In this document: in pieces, positions 1 through 9,971 of the stretch
Numbering within the stretch: the first letter of the stretch is position 1
Layout of the letters: each line of letters starts with the position of its first letter
Assembly: GCA_030765045.1 (NCBI GenBank)
Contig: CM060965.1
Span: forward strand, 66,855,287 to 66,919,286
DNA: 64,000 nt
Origin: Tenodera sinensis
Taxonomy: Eukaryota; Arthropoda; Insecta; Mantodea; Mantidae
Reading direction: 5' to 3'
Translations under genes and position numbers: made by a program
Notes under the pieces: generated by a model
The model's database searches: none
The model's input: the letters and a program-made list of their open reading frames with translations, nothing else
What the model was told of the DNA's origin: nothing

Positions 1-137
1 ACGTATGGAAAAAGTATTATTGAATTAATTTATATACTTGTGAGAATTTAAAATGCATTTTTGTGTTCTCGAAACTTTTCATGTTCTTTCTAATAAAGAC
101 ATTTATATGAGACAAACGATTTCTCCATTACGAATTG

Positions 138-262
138 TAAGTAGGGAAAGTATTGTATTCCGCCCAAAAAATCGATGTCGAGATTTCACCCGAAATATAT
201 GTTTTGAGACCCCCTGAATCCCTAAAAATTATTTTTAGAAACAAGGTCCATGTGTGCGTGTG
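138..262 (+). repeat. Repeat family P, copy 1 (5' part only)
   Basis: The segment starts with GTAAGTAGGGAAAG and continues with a conserved stretch (ATTCCGCCCAAAAAAT, then GAGATTTCAC, then TTTTGAGACCCC, then ATTTTTAGAAA) that recurs near 19264, 35582-35748, 46116, 49496 and 50575. This copy stops at the short GTGTG tract of the family, where the large GT array begins. No coding capacity is seen; it is probably a non-autonomous DNA element. Confidence 0.75.
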
Positions 263-880
263 TGCGTGTATGTGTGTGCGTGTGTGCGCGCGTGCATGTT
301 TGTGTATGAGTATATGTGTGTAAGTGTGGGTGTCTGCGCGTGTGTGAGTGTTTGCGGGCGTGAGTGTGTATGTGTCTGTGGGTGTGCTATACATCTTTGT
401 GCGTGTGTGCCTGAGTGTGTTTGCGTGTGTGTGAGCGTGCTTGTGTGTCTGTTTGTGTATGTGTGTGCTATGCATCTTTATGCGTGTGTGTGTTTGCATG
501 TGTGCGTGTTTGCGTGTGTGCATGTATGTGTATGAGTGTGCGTGTGAGCGTGAGTGTATGTACATGCGCGTGTGTGTTTGGGTGCATGTGTGTGTGGTTG
601 TGTGTGTGTGTGTGTGTGTGGGGGAGAGTGTGTATGTGTTTGTGCATGTGTGAGTGTGCGTGTAGGTGTATGTGTGTGTGTTTGTGTGCATGTGTGTATG
701 TGTGTGTGCTATGCATATTTGTGCGTATGTGAATGTGGGTGTTTGCGTGTGTGTTTTCGGATGTGTGCGTGTGTGCATGTGTGTATGTGTGTGTGGGTTG
801 GGGTGTGTGTATGTTTTTTTGTGTGTATGTGTGTGGGAGAGTGTGTGTATGTGTTTGTGCATGTATGTGTGTGTTTACGG

Positions 881-917
<37 letters not shown>

Positions 918-1745
918 GGGGTTTGGTTTGGTTTAAGGGCGCTCAACTTCTAGGTCATCAGCGTGTGGGTAGGGGTGTGTGTATGTTTTTGTGTGTATGT
1001 GTGTGTGTGTGTGTGTGTGTGGGGGAGAGTGTGTATGTGTGAGTGTGCGTGTATGTGTATGTGTGTGTTTGTGTGCATGTGTGTATATGTGCGTGTGCTA
1101 TGCATATTTGTGCGTATGTGAATGTGGGTGTTTGCGTGTGTGTTTGCGGATGTGTGCGTGTGTGCATGTGTGTATGTGTGTGGGTTGGAGTGTGTGTATG
1201 TTTTTTTGTGTGTATGTGTGTGTGGGAGTGCGTGTATGTGTTTATGCATGTATGTGTGTGTTTACGGGCGTGTGTATGTGTGGGTTGGGGTGTGTGTATG
1301 TTTTTGTGTGTATGTGTGTGGGAGAGAGTGTGTATGTGTGTGTATGTTTTTGTGTGTATGTGTGTGGGAGAGAGTGTGTATGTGTGTGTGTGGGTTGGGG
1401 TGTGTGTGGGTTGGGGTGTGTGTATGTTTTTGTGTGTATGTGTGTGGGAGAGTGTGTGTATGTGTTTGTGTATGTATGTGTGTGTTTACGGACGTGTGTA
1501 TGTGTGCGTGTTTGCTGGTGTGTATGTGCATGTATGTCTGTGTGCGTATGTGTGCATGTATGTATGTGGGTGTGCGTGTATGTGTATGCATGTGTGTGTT
1601 TGCGTGCATGTGTGTGTTTGCGTGCATGTGTGTATGTGTGCTTGTGCATGTATGTGTGGGTTGGGGTGTGTGTATGTGTTTGTGTGTATGTGTGTGTGTG
1701 TGTGGGAGAGTGTGTGTGAGGGTGTGAGTATGTGTGTGTTTGGCA
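254..1745. repeat. GT-rich compound minisatellite
   Basis: About 1.5 kb of TG/TGTA/TGCG variants with interspersed GGGTTGGGG and GGGAGAG blocks. A marker block GCTATRCATMTTTRTGCG recurs at 386, 467, 708 and 1097, so spacings are near multiples of 80 bp, which points to higher-order amplification. A short interruption at about 925-963 (GGTTTGGTTTAAGGGCGC and following bases) is not GT-like. The open frames across it are artefacts of a stop-poor composition. Confidence 0.9.
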
Positions 1746-2158
1746 TTAAAGTATATAAAATTATATACATTTATTTGTATAAATATAATGGGTGATATGT
1801 ATTTTACCTTGTTTAAACTTTAAAAAATGTGGGGGAAATGCATGTTAACGTTGAACTGGCAAATAAAAATGAAACAAGTTAATCTTGACTCACGTAGTTT
1901 AATGATATATATTTTAAAAATACAAGCTTAATCTTGAATCGCGTAGTCATTTATAAGGTACGTGCTAGTGGAATAAGTGGGGTTTGCTTGAGCTTACATA
2001 GTTATTCAGTAATTAACCTTTGAGTCGAGCACATCAGCTTCTCCTAGTGAGATTACCGTTCAATAGCTTTGACAAGTTATCAAGGCGAGTCAGTGGAAAG
2101 TGCTATAAGCATTTATTGACTTATATAATTTACAAGTGTCGCACTACATATTATAAAG
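1746..2158 (+). promoter_or_regulatory. Leader and putative promoter of the PolB gene
   Basis: From about 1905 to the PolB start at 2159 there is no ATG, so the leader is clean. A 20-bp direct repeat (TTAATCTTGAMTCRCGTAGT) occurs at 1879-1898 and 1928-1947 with two mismatches. TATA-like motifs lie at 1952 (TATAAG) and 2122 (TATATAA), and TCAGT initiator-like pentamers at 2006 and 2090. The promoter call is inference; only the repeats and motifs are seen. Confidence 0.4.
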
Positions 2159-5100
2159 ATGTGGAATGGTGGAGTGATGGAATCGGTTCTGAATGCTATG
2201 CCAGACTATAGCTGTAGCAAATGTGATAAGCGTTTTCTACGCAACTACCATAAGAAGAGACATGAGTTGGTATGCGGTCGAGTCTACAGGTGTAAACATT
2301 GCGGTGATGTTTGCAATACTGAGCATAGAAGAGATGTACATGAAGAAAGATGTGAAAAAACAGTATCTCGCAAGAAAATCAAGTTTGAACCTAGCAAGCA
2401 TCATCTATTGACAATGACTGATGAGTGTGATATGATCGAGTATGAAACATCATTTGAAGGACGACTCAAATCATATTATATACGTTGTGACACCTTCAAG
2501 GATATGAAAACTTACCTACAGGAGTCAAAACCTCGTATAATTCAAGCTATAAAGAAAGAACTGTCGATACATAAAAGTGTGAAAATTAACATCATGGTCG
2601 ACTGTCAATTTGTGAATGTTCATGGAGAGACATGTGACAGAACATTTAAAACACGTAACCAACCTGTGTTTTTAGAAACTGATATGAACGCCATCTTGGA
2701 AAAAAAATTCGAGAAGCTTCGTGTTGAAATGGAGGAAAGTAAGTTGAAAGGCAGTAATTGGGCTCTACTGGCTGTTGATGGAGTTCGACTCCGAATTAAC
2801 AAGTACAATGCCCTTCGAGGGAGCAGCTATATTCCTCTACCTGCATCTGTGGAAGCGAGAAAAGCCTGTATAAACCCTCAAAATTATAGTGACGAGAAAT
2901 GCTTTATATATGCGGTTCTTGCAAAATTCATTCAAAAGAATGCTCATCGTGTTAGCAAGTATAAGGATCGCCAAGAAAAATACGATTTCTCTTGCGTCTC
3001 ATTTCCTACGAGCTTGGGTGAAATCTCTAAATTTGAAAAGCTCAATAATATATCCATAAATGTGTTTGGAGTGGATGAAAAACATGAAGTGTTTCCGATA
3101 AAGGTGATTGATGAAGAATTAGATGATCATCGCGATCTCCTTCTGTTAAGTGATGCTACTGCCAGACATCACTATGTGTATATAAAGGATTTTGAGAGAC
3201 TTATTCGTCAGCAGAAAACTAAACATGATGGAAAAATATATACGTGTAAACGTTGCTTCAGCCATTTTGATGATCAACATGGACCAAGTGGAATGAAAAA
3301 ATTGGCGGAGCATAGAGAAATGTGCATGCAACATGCTATTGCTAGATGCGTTATGCCTACAAAAGAAAACTCTATCGTCAGATTCAAAAACGTGGAAAGA
3401 ATGTTGAAACTTCCTTATGTTATATACGCTGATTTTGAGAGCATTCTCACACCTTACCATACCTGCGCCTCTAATCCTGAAACCTCCTATACAACACCCT
3501 ATCAAAGTCATTCTCCAATGAGCTTTGCTGTTTACGTCAAACCATCATCCAGCGTTGACAAAGTAGAAACCGATCTTCCTACACATCCCTACGTGTATCG
3601 AGGTCATGATGCTGCTGAGAAGTTCCTAGAGTATCTAACTTCCCTTGCGAAGAAAATTGGTGACTTATATAAATCTGCTAAGCCTCTTAAACTTACAGCT
3701 GAAGAACAAGAATCGTTCGATGCTTCTACTATATGCTACCTGTGCGGGCGTGAATTTACAGAAGATAATTGGAAGGTTCGCGATCACGATCATGTTTCCG
3801 GGATGTATAGAGGGTCTTTACACAATAAATGTAACCTGACTTGTAAAACACCTAATTATATACCTGTCTTCATGCATAATCTGAGTGGGTATGACTCTCA
3901 TTTCATTGTTAAGGAGTTAGGTTGCACAAGCGAGAGAGTGGAGGTAATACCAAGCTCTGAAGAAAGCTATATCTCATTCTCAAAATATGTTGGAGATATT
4001 AAACTCAGGTTTGTGGATACCTTCCGTTTCCTGAGTACAAGCTTGGACAAGTTAGTGAAAAACCTCACGACGCATCCCGAAACAGAGAAGTACTTTGGAG
4101 AAGAGAAGATTGGCTTGATGACTCGTAAGGGAGTGTTCCCCTACGATTACCTTACTTCATGGGATGTTTTGAATGAGACTCAGCTGCCTCCAAGAGAAGC
4201 ATTCTACAATAAATTAAATGAAGAAGAAATTACCGGCGATGACTATGAGCATGCTAGAAATGTATGGAAGCAGTTTAATGTGGAAAACTTAGGTGAATAC
4301 AGTGATATTTACTTGACCTCTGATGTTCTTCTCCTAGCGGATGTCTTTGAAACGTTCAGAGACCAAACTCTGAAAACACACAAAGTGGATCCTGCGCATT
4401 ATTTCACTTCTCCAGGACTTACGTGGGATGCTATGCTACTGTACACAGGAATTGAGCTGCAATTGCTGCTGGACTACGATCAGCTGCTCATGGTTGAATC
4501 TGGTATAAGAGGAGGGTTATGCCAGGCTTCTCATCGGTATGCTGAAGCTAATAATATATATATGGAACAGTATGATCCTCATAAACCTTCCCAGTTTATT
4601 ACATACGAAGATGCAAACAACGAATATGGCTGGGCTATGTGTAAGGCCCTTCCTTATGGAGGGTTTAAATGGGTTTCTCCTGAAGACATAGACCTGGATT
4701 TATTGAAGGAAGATGACCCCCTTGGATACATCTTAGAAGTCGATGTCGAATATCCCGTCGAGCTCCACGATCTTCATAATGATTTGCCCTTCCTGCCTGA
4801 GAGTCTGAAACCGGGGAAATCGTCTTCAGAGAAGTTAATTGCTCATCTTGGGTGCCGAAAGAAGTATGTGGTACACTACATGGCCTTGAAACAAGCTCTT
4901 AGTCACGGTCTACTATTAACAAAGATTCATCGAGCACTTCAGTTTCATCAGTCGTGTTGGCTAAAACCTTACGTCGAGTTTAATAACCGACTACGACAAC
5001 AAGCTAGAAATGATTTTGAGAAGGACCTTTATAAACTATTCAATAATGCTATGTTTGGAAAAACTATGGAAAATATTCGTAATCGCATGGATATACGGCT

Positions 5101-5815
5101 TGTGACAAACAGCAAAACGTTAGAAAAACTCATAGCCAAACCTACATTCATTGATCGAACCATATATGGCCCTAATCTTGTTGGTGTACATATGGCTTCA
5201 CGTAAAATAGAATTCAACAAGCCTATATACATTGGTATGAGTGTACTAGACATCTCCAAGACGCTAATGTATTCGTATCAATACGATGTGTTACTTCCAT
5301 ATTATGGAGCTGAAAATCTTAAACTGTTGTATACAGATACAGATTCTTTCGTCCATCGAGTGACTACAGCTGATATATACCAGGATAAATTACACATGCT
5401 TGAACATCTGGATACATCTGATTACCCTGCTAACCATATATGCTATTCTACACAAAACAAAAAAGTGTTGGGAAAGTTTAAAGATGAAGCCTGTGGAAAA
5501 ATCATTCATCGGTTCGTTGGTCTTAGGCCCAAAATGTATGCTATCGATATTGATGGTTCTGTGATAAAAAAAGTTAAAGGTATAAAACGTAGCGCCATTA
5601 AGCAATACATCAACTTCAATAGCTATGTAGAGTGCCTTAAAACTTTGAAAATTGTTAGAACTCCTATGAATTTAATCCTATCCCGACATCATAATATTTC
5701 TACGGTTGAAGCTAATAAAATAGCCTTATCACCTCATGATGACAAGAGAGTAATTGCAGAGGATGGAATATCAACGTATGCGTACGGGCATTACAGTGTC
5801 GAGAATAGTGCCTAG
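2159..5815 (+). CDS. Protein-primed family B DNA polymerase, Polinton/adintovirus-like
   Basis: A 1218-residue intact, intronless ORF. Two Cys-rich zinc-finger-like motifs lie at residues 19-65 and another at 363-389. The exonuclease motifs are ExoI (D425-F-E427), ExoII (NLSGYDSHF, 574-582) and ExoIII (YSDIYLTSDVLLLAD, 714-728). An endonuclease VII/HNH-like insert lies at 527-558 (CYLC, RDHDH, HNKCNL). Palm motifs are A (DANNEYGWAM, 818-827), B (KLFNNAMFGKT, 959-969) and C (YTDTDS, 1058-1063). The order and length fit DNA_pol_B_2 enzymes of Polintons, adintoviruses and related linear elements, which replicate DNA from a protein primer. Motif A has Glu822 where Leu is usual (DANNLYG). The start is chosen for A at -3 and an ATG-free leader; in-frame Met7 and Met14 are alternatives. 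No capsid, integrase or ATPase neighbour is present, so the mobility and function of this copy are unknown. Confidence 0.93.
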   Translation: MWNGGVMESVLNAMPDYSCSKCDKRFLRNYHKKRHELVCGRVYRCKHCGDVCNTEHRRDVHEERCEKTVSRKKIKFEPSKHHLLTMTDECDMIEYETSFEGRLKSYYIRCDTFKDMKTYLQESKPRIIQAIKKELSIHKSVKINIMVDCQFVNVHGETCDRTFKTRNQPVFLETDMNAILEKKFEKLRVEMEESKLKGSNWALLAVDGVRLRINKYNALRGSSYIPLPASVEARKACINPQNYSDEKCFIYAVLAKFIQKNAHRVSKYKDRQEKYDFSCVSFPTSLGEISKFEKLNNISINVFGVDEKHEVFPIKVIDEELDDHRDLLLLSDATARHHYVYIKDFERLIRQQKTKHDGKIYTCKRCFSHFDDQHGPSGMKKLAEHREMCMQHAIARCVMPTKENSIVRFKNVERMLKLPYVIYADFESILTPYHTCASNPETSYTTPYQSHSPMSFAVYVKPSSSVDKVETDLPTHPYVYRGHDAAEKFLEYLTSLAKKIGDLYKSAKPLKLTAEEQESFDASTICYLCGREFTEDNWKVRDHDHVSGMYRGSLHNKCNLTCKTPNYIPVFMHNLSGYDSHFIVKELGCTSERVEVIPSSEESYISFSKYVGDIKLRFVDTFRFLSTSLDKLVKNLTTHPETEKYFGEEKIGLMTRKGVFPYDYLTSWDVLNETQLPPREAFYNKLNEEEITGDDYEHARNVWKQFNVENLGEYSDIYLTSDVLLLADVFETFRDQTLKTHKVDPAHYFTSPGLTWDAMLLYTGIELQLLLDYDQLLMVESGIRGGLCQASHRYAEANNIYMEQYDPHKPSQFITYEDANNEYGWAMCKALPYGGFKWVSPEDIDLDLLKEDDPLGYILEVDVEYPVELHDLHNDLPFLPESLKPGKSSSEKLIAHLGCRKKYVVHYMALKQALSHGLLLTKIHRALQFHQSCWLKPYVEFNNRLRQQARNDFEKDLYKLFNNAMFGKTMENIRNRMDIRLVTNSKTLEKLIAKPTFIDRTIYGPNLVGVHMASRKIEFNKPIYIGMSVLDISKTLMYSYQYDVLLPYYGAENLKLLYTDTDSFVHRVTTADIYQDKLHMLEHLDTSDYPANHICYSTQNKKVLGKFKDEACGKIIHRFVGLRPKMYAIDIDGSVIKKVKGIKRSAIKQYINFNSYVECLKTLKIVRTPMNLILSRHHNISTVEANKIALSPHDDKRVIAEDGISTYAYGHYSVENSA

Positions 5816-6040
5816 ACATGGATACTTAAAGCTTGTCTGTAGAAAAAAAATGAAGATTGTTGAACTATGAACTTCGTGCGCCAATGGCACATCTAACCAA
5901 TAAAGAAGAATGATAATGCGAATAATAAGAAGAAGAACTGAGGAGGGCGCTATCGTCTTTCAGCAGTGTATACTTGTTTTCTAAATGTTAATGCTAGTGT
6001 ATGTATCTCTATAAATTGAATAAAAATTATCTCATTGCGA
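5816..6040 (+). promoter_or_regulatory. 3' UTR of PolB with polyadenylation signals
   Basis: Two AATAAA hexamers follow the TAG stop, at 5899-5904 and 6019-6024. The second is followed by a T-rich stretch (TTATTCTTGTTTTATTT), as expected of a cleavage region. The repeat block begins about 60 bp downstream. Confidence 0.5.
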
Positions 6041-6087
6041 TTATTCTTGTTTTATTTCATTGCTTGCCTTAACATTCCTATTTCCTC

Positions 6088-7160
6088 ATTAGGTCAGGTT
6101 AGGTTAGGATAGGTTAGATGGACTATAAGATAGAGTAATTGATGATGATGAAATGCCATAAATGACTGAATAGGTTAGACTGCTCTTCAACTACTATAAA
6201 ACAAAGCTATTACTGAAGAAAGCTTAGTAAAATACCCCTAGCAACTTCAAAAATACCTGCTTCAGTGCCTTAAAACATCTTCAAACTGTCGAAAAAAATG
6301 CTTCTCACGAGTTTAAGATGCCCTGAAAATCCTCAAAATAACTGTGAAGGAGCTGAAATGTCTTAATTAGCGCTCGAAAAATACCATTAAAAGCGTCTAA
6401 CGCCTATAAAAGTGTTTCAAAGGATTCTGAAAACCAATCAAAATGTTGGTGACAAAGTCTAAAATATCCCTATAGTGCTTAAAATGTCTCTTAAATGGCT
6501 GAAACGATATTTAACTGGTAGAGATACGTCTACCAGCCTTGAAATAGACGGTTCAGTATTCCTAATATCGTGAAAATTATCTTCCATTACCCTTCAAAGT
6601 GCTTAAAGCAAACAATAATGGACAGGGGCGTCCAGAATAACTCTCGGATTGCCTTAAATAATGTCAAATTCGTCTAAAATACTCTGAAAAATGTTTAAAC
6701 TGGACGTAAAAGTCTTCAGAATATCTGGAAACAGGCTGAAATATCTATCAACGAGTCTAAACGGGTCTCAATACACGCTGAAAATGTATGAAAATGACTG
6801 AATAACTCTGAAAATTGTCTGAAAAGATGTTAAATATGTTGTAAAAGCGCCCTGAATATACTAAAAGCGTCTAAAAGATCTAACAGAGGGTGCAAAATTG
6901 CAGCAAAATGGGGTGAAACGTCTTAAAAATGTTGTAAAAGCATCAAGAATATGCTAAAAGTGCTTAAAAAGATCTATCAGAGGACTCAAAATAGTATCAA
7001 AATGTTTATGAAATTCCTAGAGGGAGATCAGGGTAGCGTATGACAGGATAGAATAGATAAGCAGAGGAGGGAATAGGATAGATGATAAGAGGATAGAATG
7101 AATGTCTAGAAACGTATCATGTTAGTAGAATAGAATAAATAATAATAAGAGGATCTATCT
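6088..7160. repeat. Degenerate AT-rich minisatellite block
   Basis: It opens with TTAGG-like text at 6090-6118, then about 900 bp of loose reiterations of the type CTGAAAATGTCTAAAAG. A 93-bp unit is duplicated at 6836-6928 and 6929-7015, sharing TTGTAAAAGC, CTAAAAG and AAGATCTA. From 7021 to 7150 it changes to purine-rich GGATAGAAT-type repeats. No gene is visible. Confidence 0.65.
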
Positions 7161-7628
7161 TAGGTTAGGCTAGGCCATGTTAGATTAGGATAGGTTAGGT
7201 TAGGTTAGGATAGGTTAGATGAGTAGAAGTATGGGGCTTAGGTTATGTTAAATTATGAAAGTTCAAAGTAAAAAAGAGTGGGAGCTAGGTTAGGTTAGGT
7301 TAGGACTATGGGGCTTAGGTGAGGCTAGGTTAGGTTAGGATAGCTTAGACGAGTAGAAGTATGGGGGCTTAGGCTAGGTTAGATTAGGTTAGGATAGGTT
7401 AGACGAGTAGAAGTATGGGGGCTTAGGTTAGGGTAGGATAGGTTAGACGAGTAGAAGTATGGGGCTTAGACTAGGTTAGATTAGGTTAGGATAGGTTAGA
7501 CGAGTAGAAGTATGGAGGCTTAGGCTAGGTTAGATTAGGTTAGGATAGGTTAGACGAGTAGAAGTATGGAGGCTTAGGCTAGGGTAGGTTAGGTTAGCGT
7601 GGCTATGTGGGGGGGGGGGGGGGGGGGA
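7161..7628 (+). repeat. 54-bp minisatellite built on TTAGG
   Basis: The block GACGAGTAGAAGTATGG recurs at 7348, 7402, 7446, 7499 and 7553 (a variant at 7218), giving a unit of about 54 bp with one short unit of 44 bp. Between the blocks are TTAGGTTAGG runs, the insect telomere motif. The array ends in an uninterrupted run of about 19 G at 7609-7627. Confidence 0.85.
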
Positions 7629-7639
7629 GGTAACATTAT

Positions 7640-8455
7640 GTTGGGGTAATATATTCAATCAAATCAGAAAGCTCCTGTGTTAGGTGGCGTACATCAATAT
7701 AGTGAACGGCATATTCAACTACCATGAATGCTCACAAACATACATACACTGCTATAGGCTTCAAAAGTTATCCCTAGAGATTCCTTCAAACATCTACAAC
7801 GTCCTGCTTCCCCTACCACCTTACCTAGTAATCCTTAGATTACGCGTGGCGGCCATCTTGCGCATTTGGGTCTGTTCCAGCTCTGTCTTAACCTAACTAC
7901 TATTGAAGTATTATATTTTCTGACTTCGGACACAATTATACTTTATGGCTTGAAATATTTGTTTCCCTAATAATGAGGTTCGTAGGTTGCTATAAAATGC
8001 AGAAATACTGAGCGGAAAATTCCCTGATTGCTAAAATGTAGCTACAACTATAATCCGAGTGCAGTGTTTAGGCAATATATAACAATATATACCTACGTAA
8101 GACAAAAACCCGAAGTAAAAGACACGAATTTGAGAAATAAGCGCTCTTTTATCAATTTTAGATCCGCCTACAACTATGACTCCCCAACAACTTTGTTACT
8201 TAAATTGCCAACTTTCAAAGCTGCTCATTTACCAGTGAAACAAAACATTTCCTTCGATGACTTGCTTAATTCTAAGAATTTCATTCCTATTTTAATTTTC
8301 AGAACTTTATCTACTTGAGTTTCTGCATGTTCTGTTTTTTGGACATAACTGATTTCCAGGTACGTCTTAGCTAATGGATTTCTTACAGAATGAGTTCACT
8401 AATTGCTTTATACGGAACTCGATAATGTCACCAGTTCTCTGACAAACTAATTATT
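7640..8455. other. Stretch without recognisable gene
   Basis: Only short chance ORFs (the longest 96 codons at 8028-8318, low complexity and without known motifs). Nothing else was recognised. Confidence 0.5.
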
Positions 8456-8460
8456 ATTTA

Positions 8461-8660
8461 TTTATGCCAACAAGCTTACTACTGGTGTTTTTAAGCACAC
8501 AATCCGTATGTGGGCAGCGCTCGATAAGCGGAAGATCCGTGGTTCAAATCCCGGCTATGGCATTGAATTTTTCAGTCCTGATTCCACCTCTCTGACCAAC
8601 TTTTACTTCTCGCTTCTGTTATGAGTTTGGGATGTGGAAATGACCTTGGTAAAAACCAAA
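8461..8660 (+). mobile_element. tRNA-derived SINE, family D
   Basis: A B-box-like GGTTCAAATCCCGG (8541-8554) sits downstream of TTTATGCCAACAA-type sequence. The left 50 bp and right 64 bp both recur at 19885-20011, but the right part is inverted there. A tail of AAACAAAAATAAAATAAA type follows at about 8685-8715. Confidence 0.6.
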
Positions 8661-8864
8661 GCAACAAATAAATACAACATATACAAAAGAAACAAAAATA
8701 AAATAAAAATAAAAACAAACTGACGCGTAATGACCAACTACCTAGGAGTGAAATTATGACCTCAAGTTGTGTACTAACTACTGGACCATTGAAGCGGTCT
8801 TCCCTAATTTATTCCCTTAATCTAATCCGCCCGTTGTTCATAGCAACAGCATGTAGAATTATTA

Positions 8865-9010
8865 TATAAATGTGAGGAGGAACCGGGTTCGATTTCCGTA
8901 GACAGCCCACTGTCTTGGGTTTTTTGTAGTCTTCGCTGGTCAGTAGGCAAGTGCTGGAGAAGTTGTCATCGACCACGATTTTCTTTCCATTATTTCCCTT
9001 TCATTCCGTT
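8865..9010 (+). mobile_element. tRNA-like SINE, family C
   Basis: The B box GGGTTCGATTTCC (8886-8898) is followed by GGGTTTTTT, a GTAGTCTTC-like block and GGTCAGTAGGCAAGTGCTGG. The same order appears at 25315-25415. Boundaries are uncertain. Downstream to 9970 I see no gene; ATCGTTAAGRGATGGGT is tandemly repeated near 9105-9140. Confidence 0.5.
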
Positions 9011-9971
9011 TCTTTCTCATCTTTCAGGTGTATTGAGAGGACCCTCTCTATTGTGTTCATGTGATTAGCGCCGGAAGAAGATTCTACAACTTCTTGAAGT
9101 ATGGTCGTTAAGAGATGGGTTCCATCGTTAAGGGATGGGTACCACTATGCTCCTGTGGACATAGGAAGGCTGCTAGGCCGATGGGTCGTTTATCGTCCTC
9201 TTTAGGCATCTTCAGCAGTCAGACCCGTCTTCGATTTTGAAATTATTAGGAATTTCCGCGCGTCTTTGTGGTGTGTACCTTTAGCTTCCTGTGGTTCCTT
9301 CACTTTATCCGTTACTCCTGCAGAGTGGTAGCCACAACAGATCTATGTAGATCGCAATATGTTAAGTGTCGCCGTCCGTTACAAGTTCAGGGTTTGTGTT
9401 TTCTGCGCTACTGTATGTTGTATCTTGATCACTGCATGAACCCGCACCGTTTTTTGATTAATTTGGAAGCGACTGTTGCGGTGATGTTCATTTGAGTTAG
9501 TGGCGCTGAGTACCGGTCATCCAAACCTCTAATTTTAACTTCTGATGAGACTGAAATATTCAGCTCACTGGCTCTTTTAATTGCGCATTCACCTTGGAAT
9601 ATTATAGAGCTTTATTCATTGCATCAATTATCTGAATGCAACCTGCGAGCGTTTCTGGAAAGGATGAGTCAGAGAAGCTATCTTCTGTTGCTGGGATTGG
9701 CAGTCTCACTCAGCAAGTCCTTATAAGGAATGGGTTATATAACAGTAAACTAGCATCATACGTGATGGAATTGCACCTTCGGTATTATTAAAAAACAATT
9801 TGTTGTTCATTTGTGCGCAATCGCTTAGATGGCAACAGTTTTTCATTTCATGTAGCTGCCACAGTTCTTTTACATCTTCGTACTTCGTTCTTTGATTACT
9901 ACTGTAATAAGATAAAATACTTCCGCATATGCATTTTTTCAGGCCGGCCATTTATTCGTAAAATGTCTTAA

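Noticed and set aside
128..1795. Many 60-250 codon frames rich in Cys-Val or His-Thr over the GT array
   Set aside because: Products of a stop-poor GT repeat, open in several frames and both strands at once.
7161..7628. CRISPR-like array at the 54-bp repeat
   Set aside because: The intervals are themselves repeated TTAGG text, not unique spacers.
9721..9951. 76-codon minus-strand ORF with a Cys pair
   Set aside because: Too short, no recognised domain and no flanking support.
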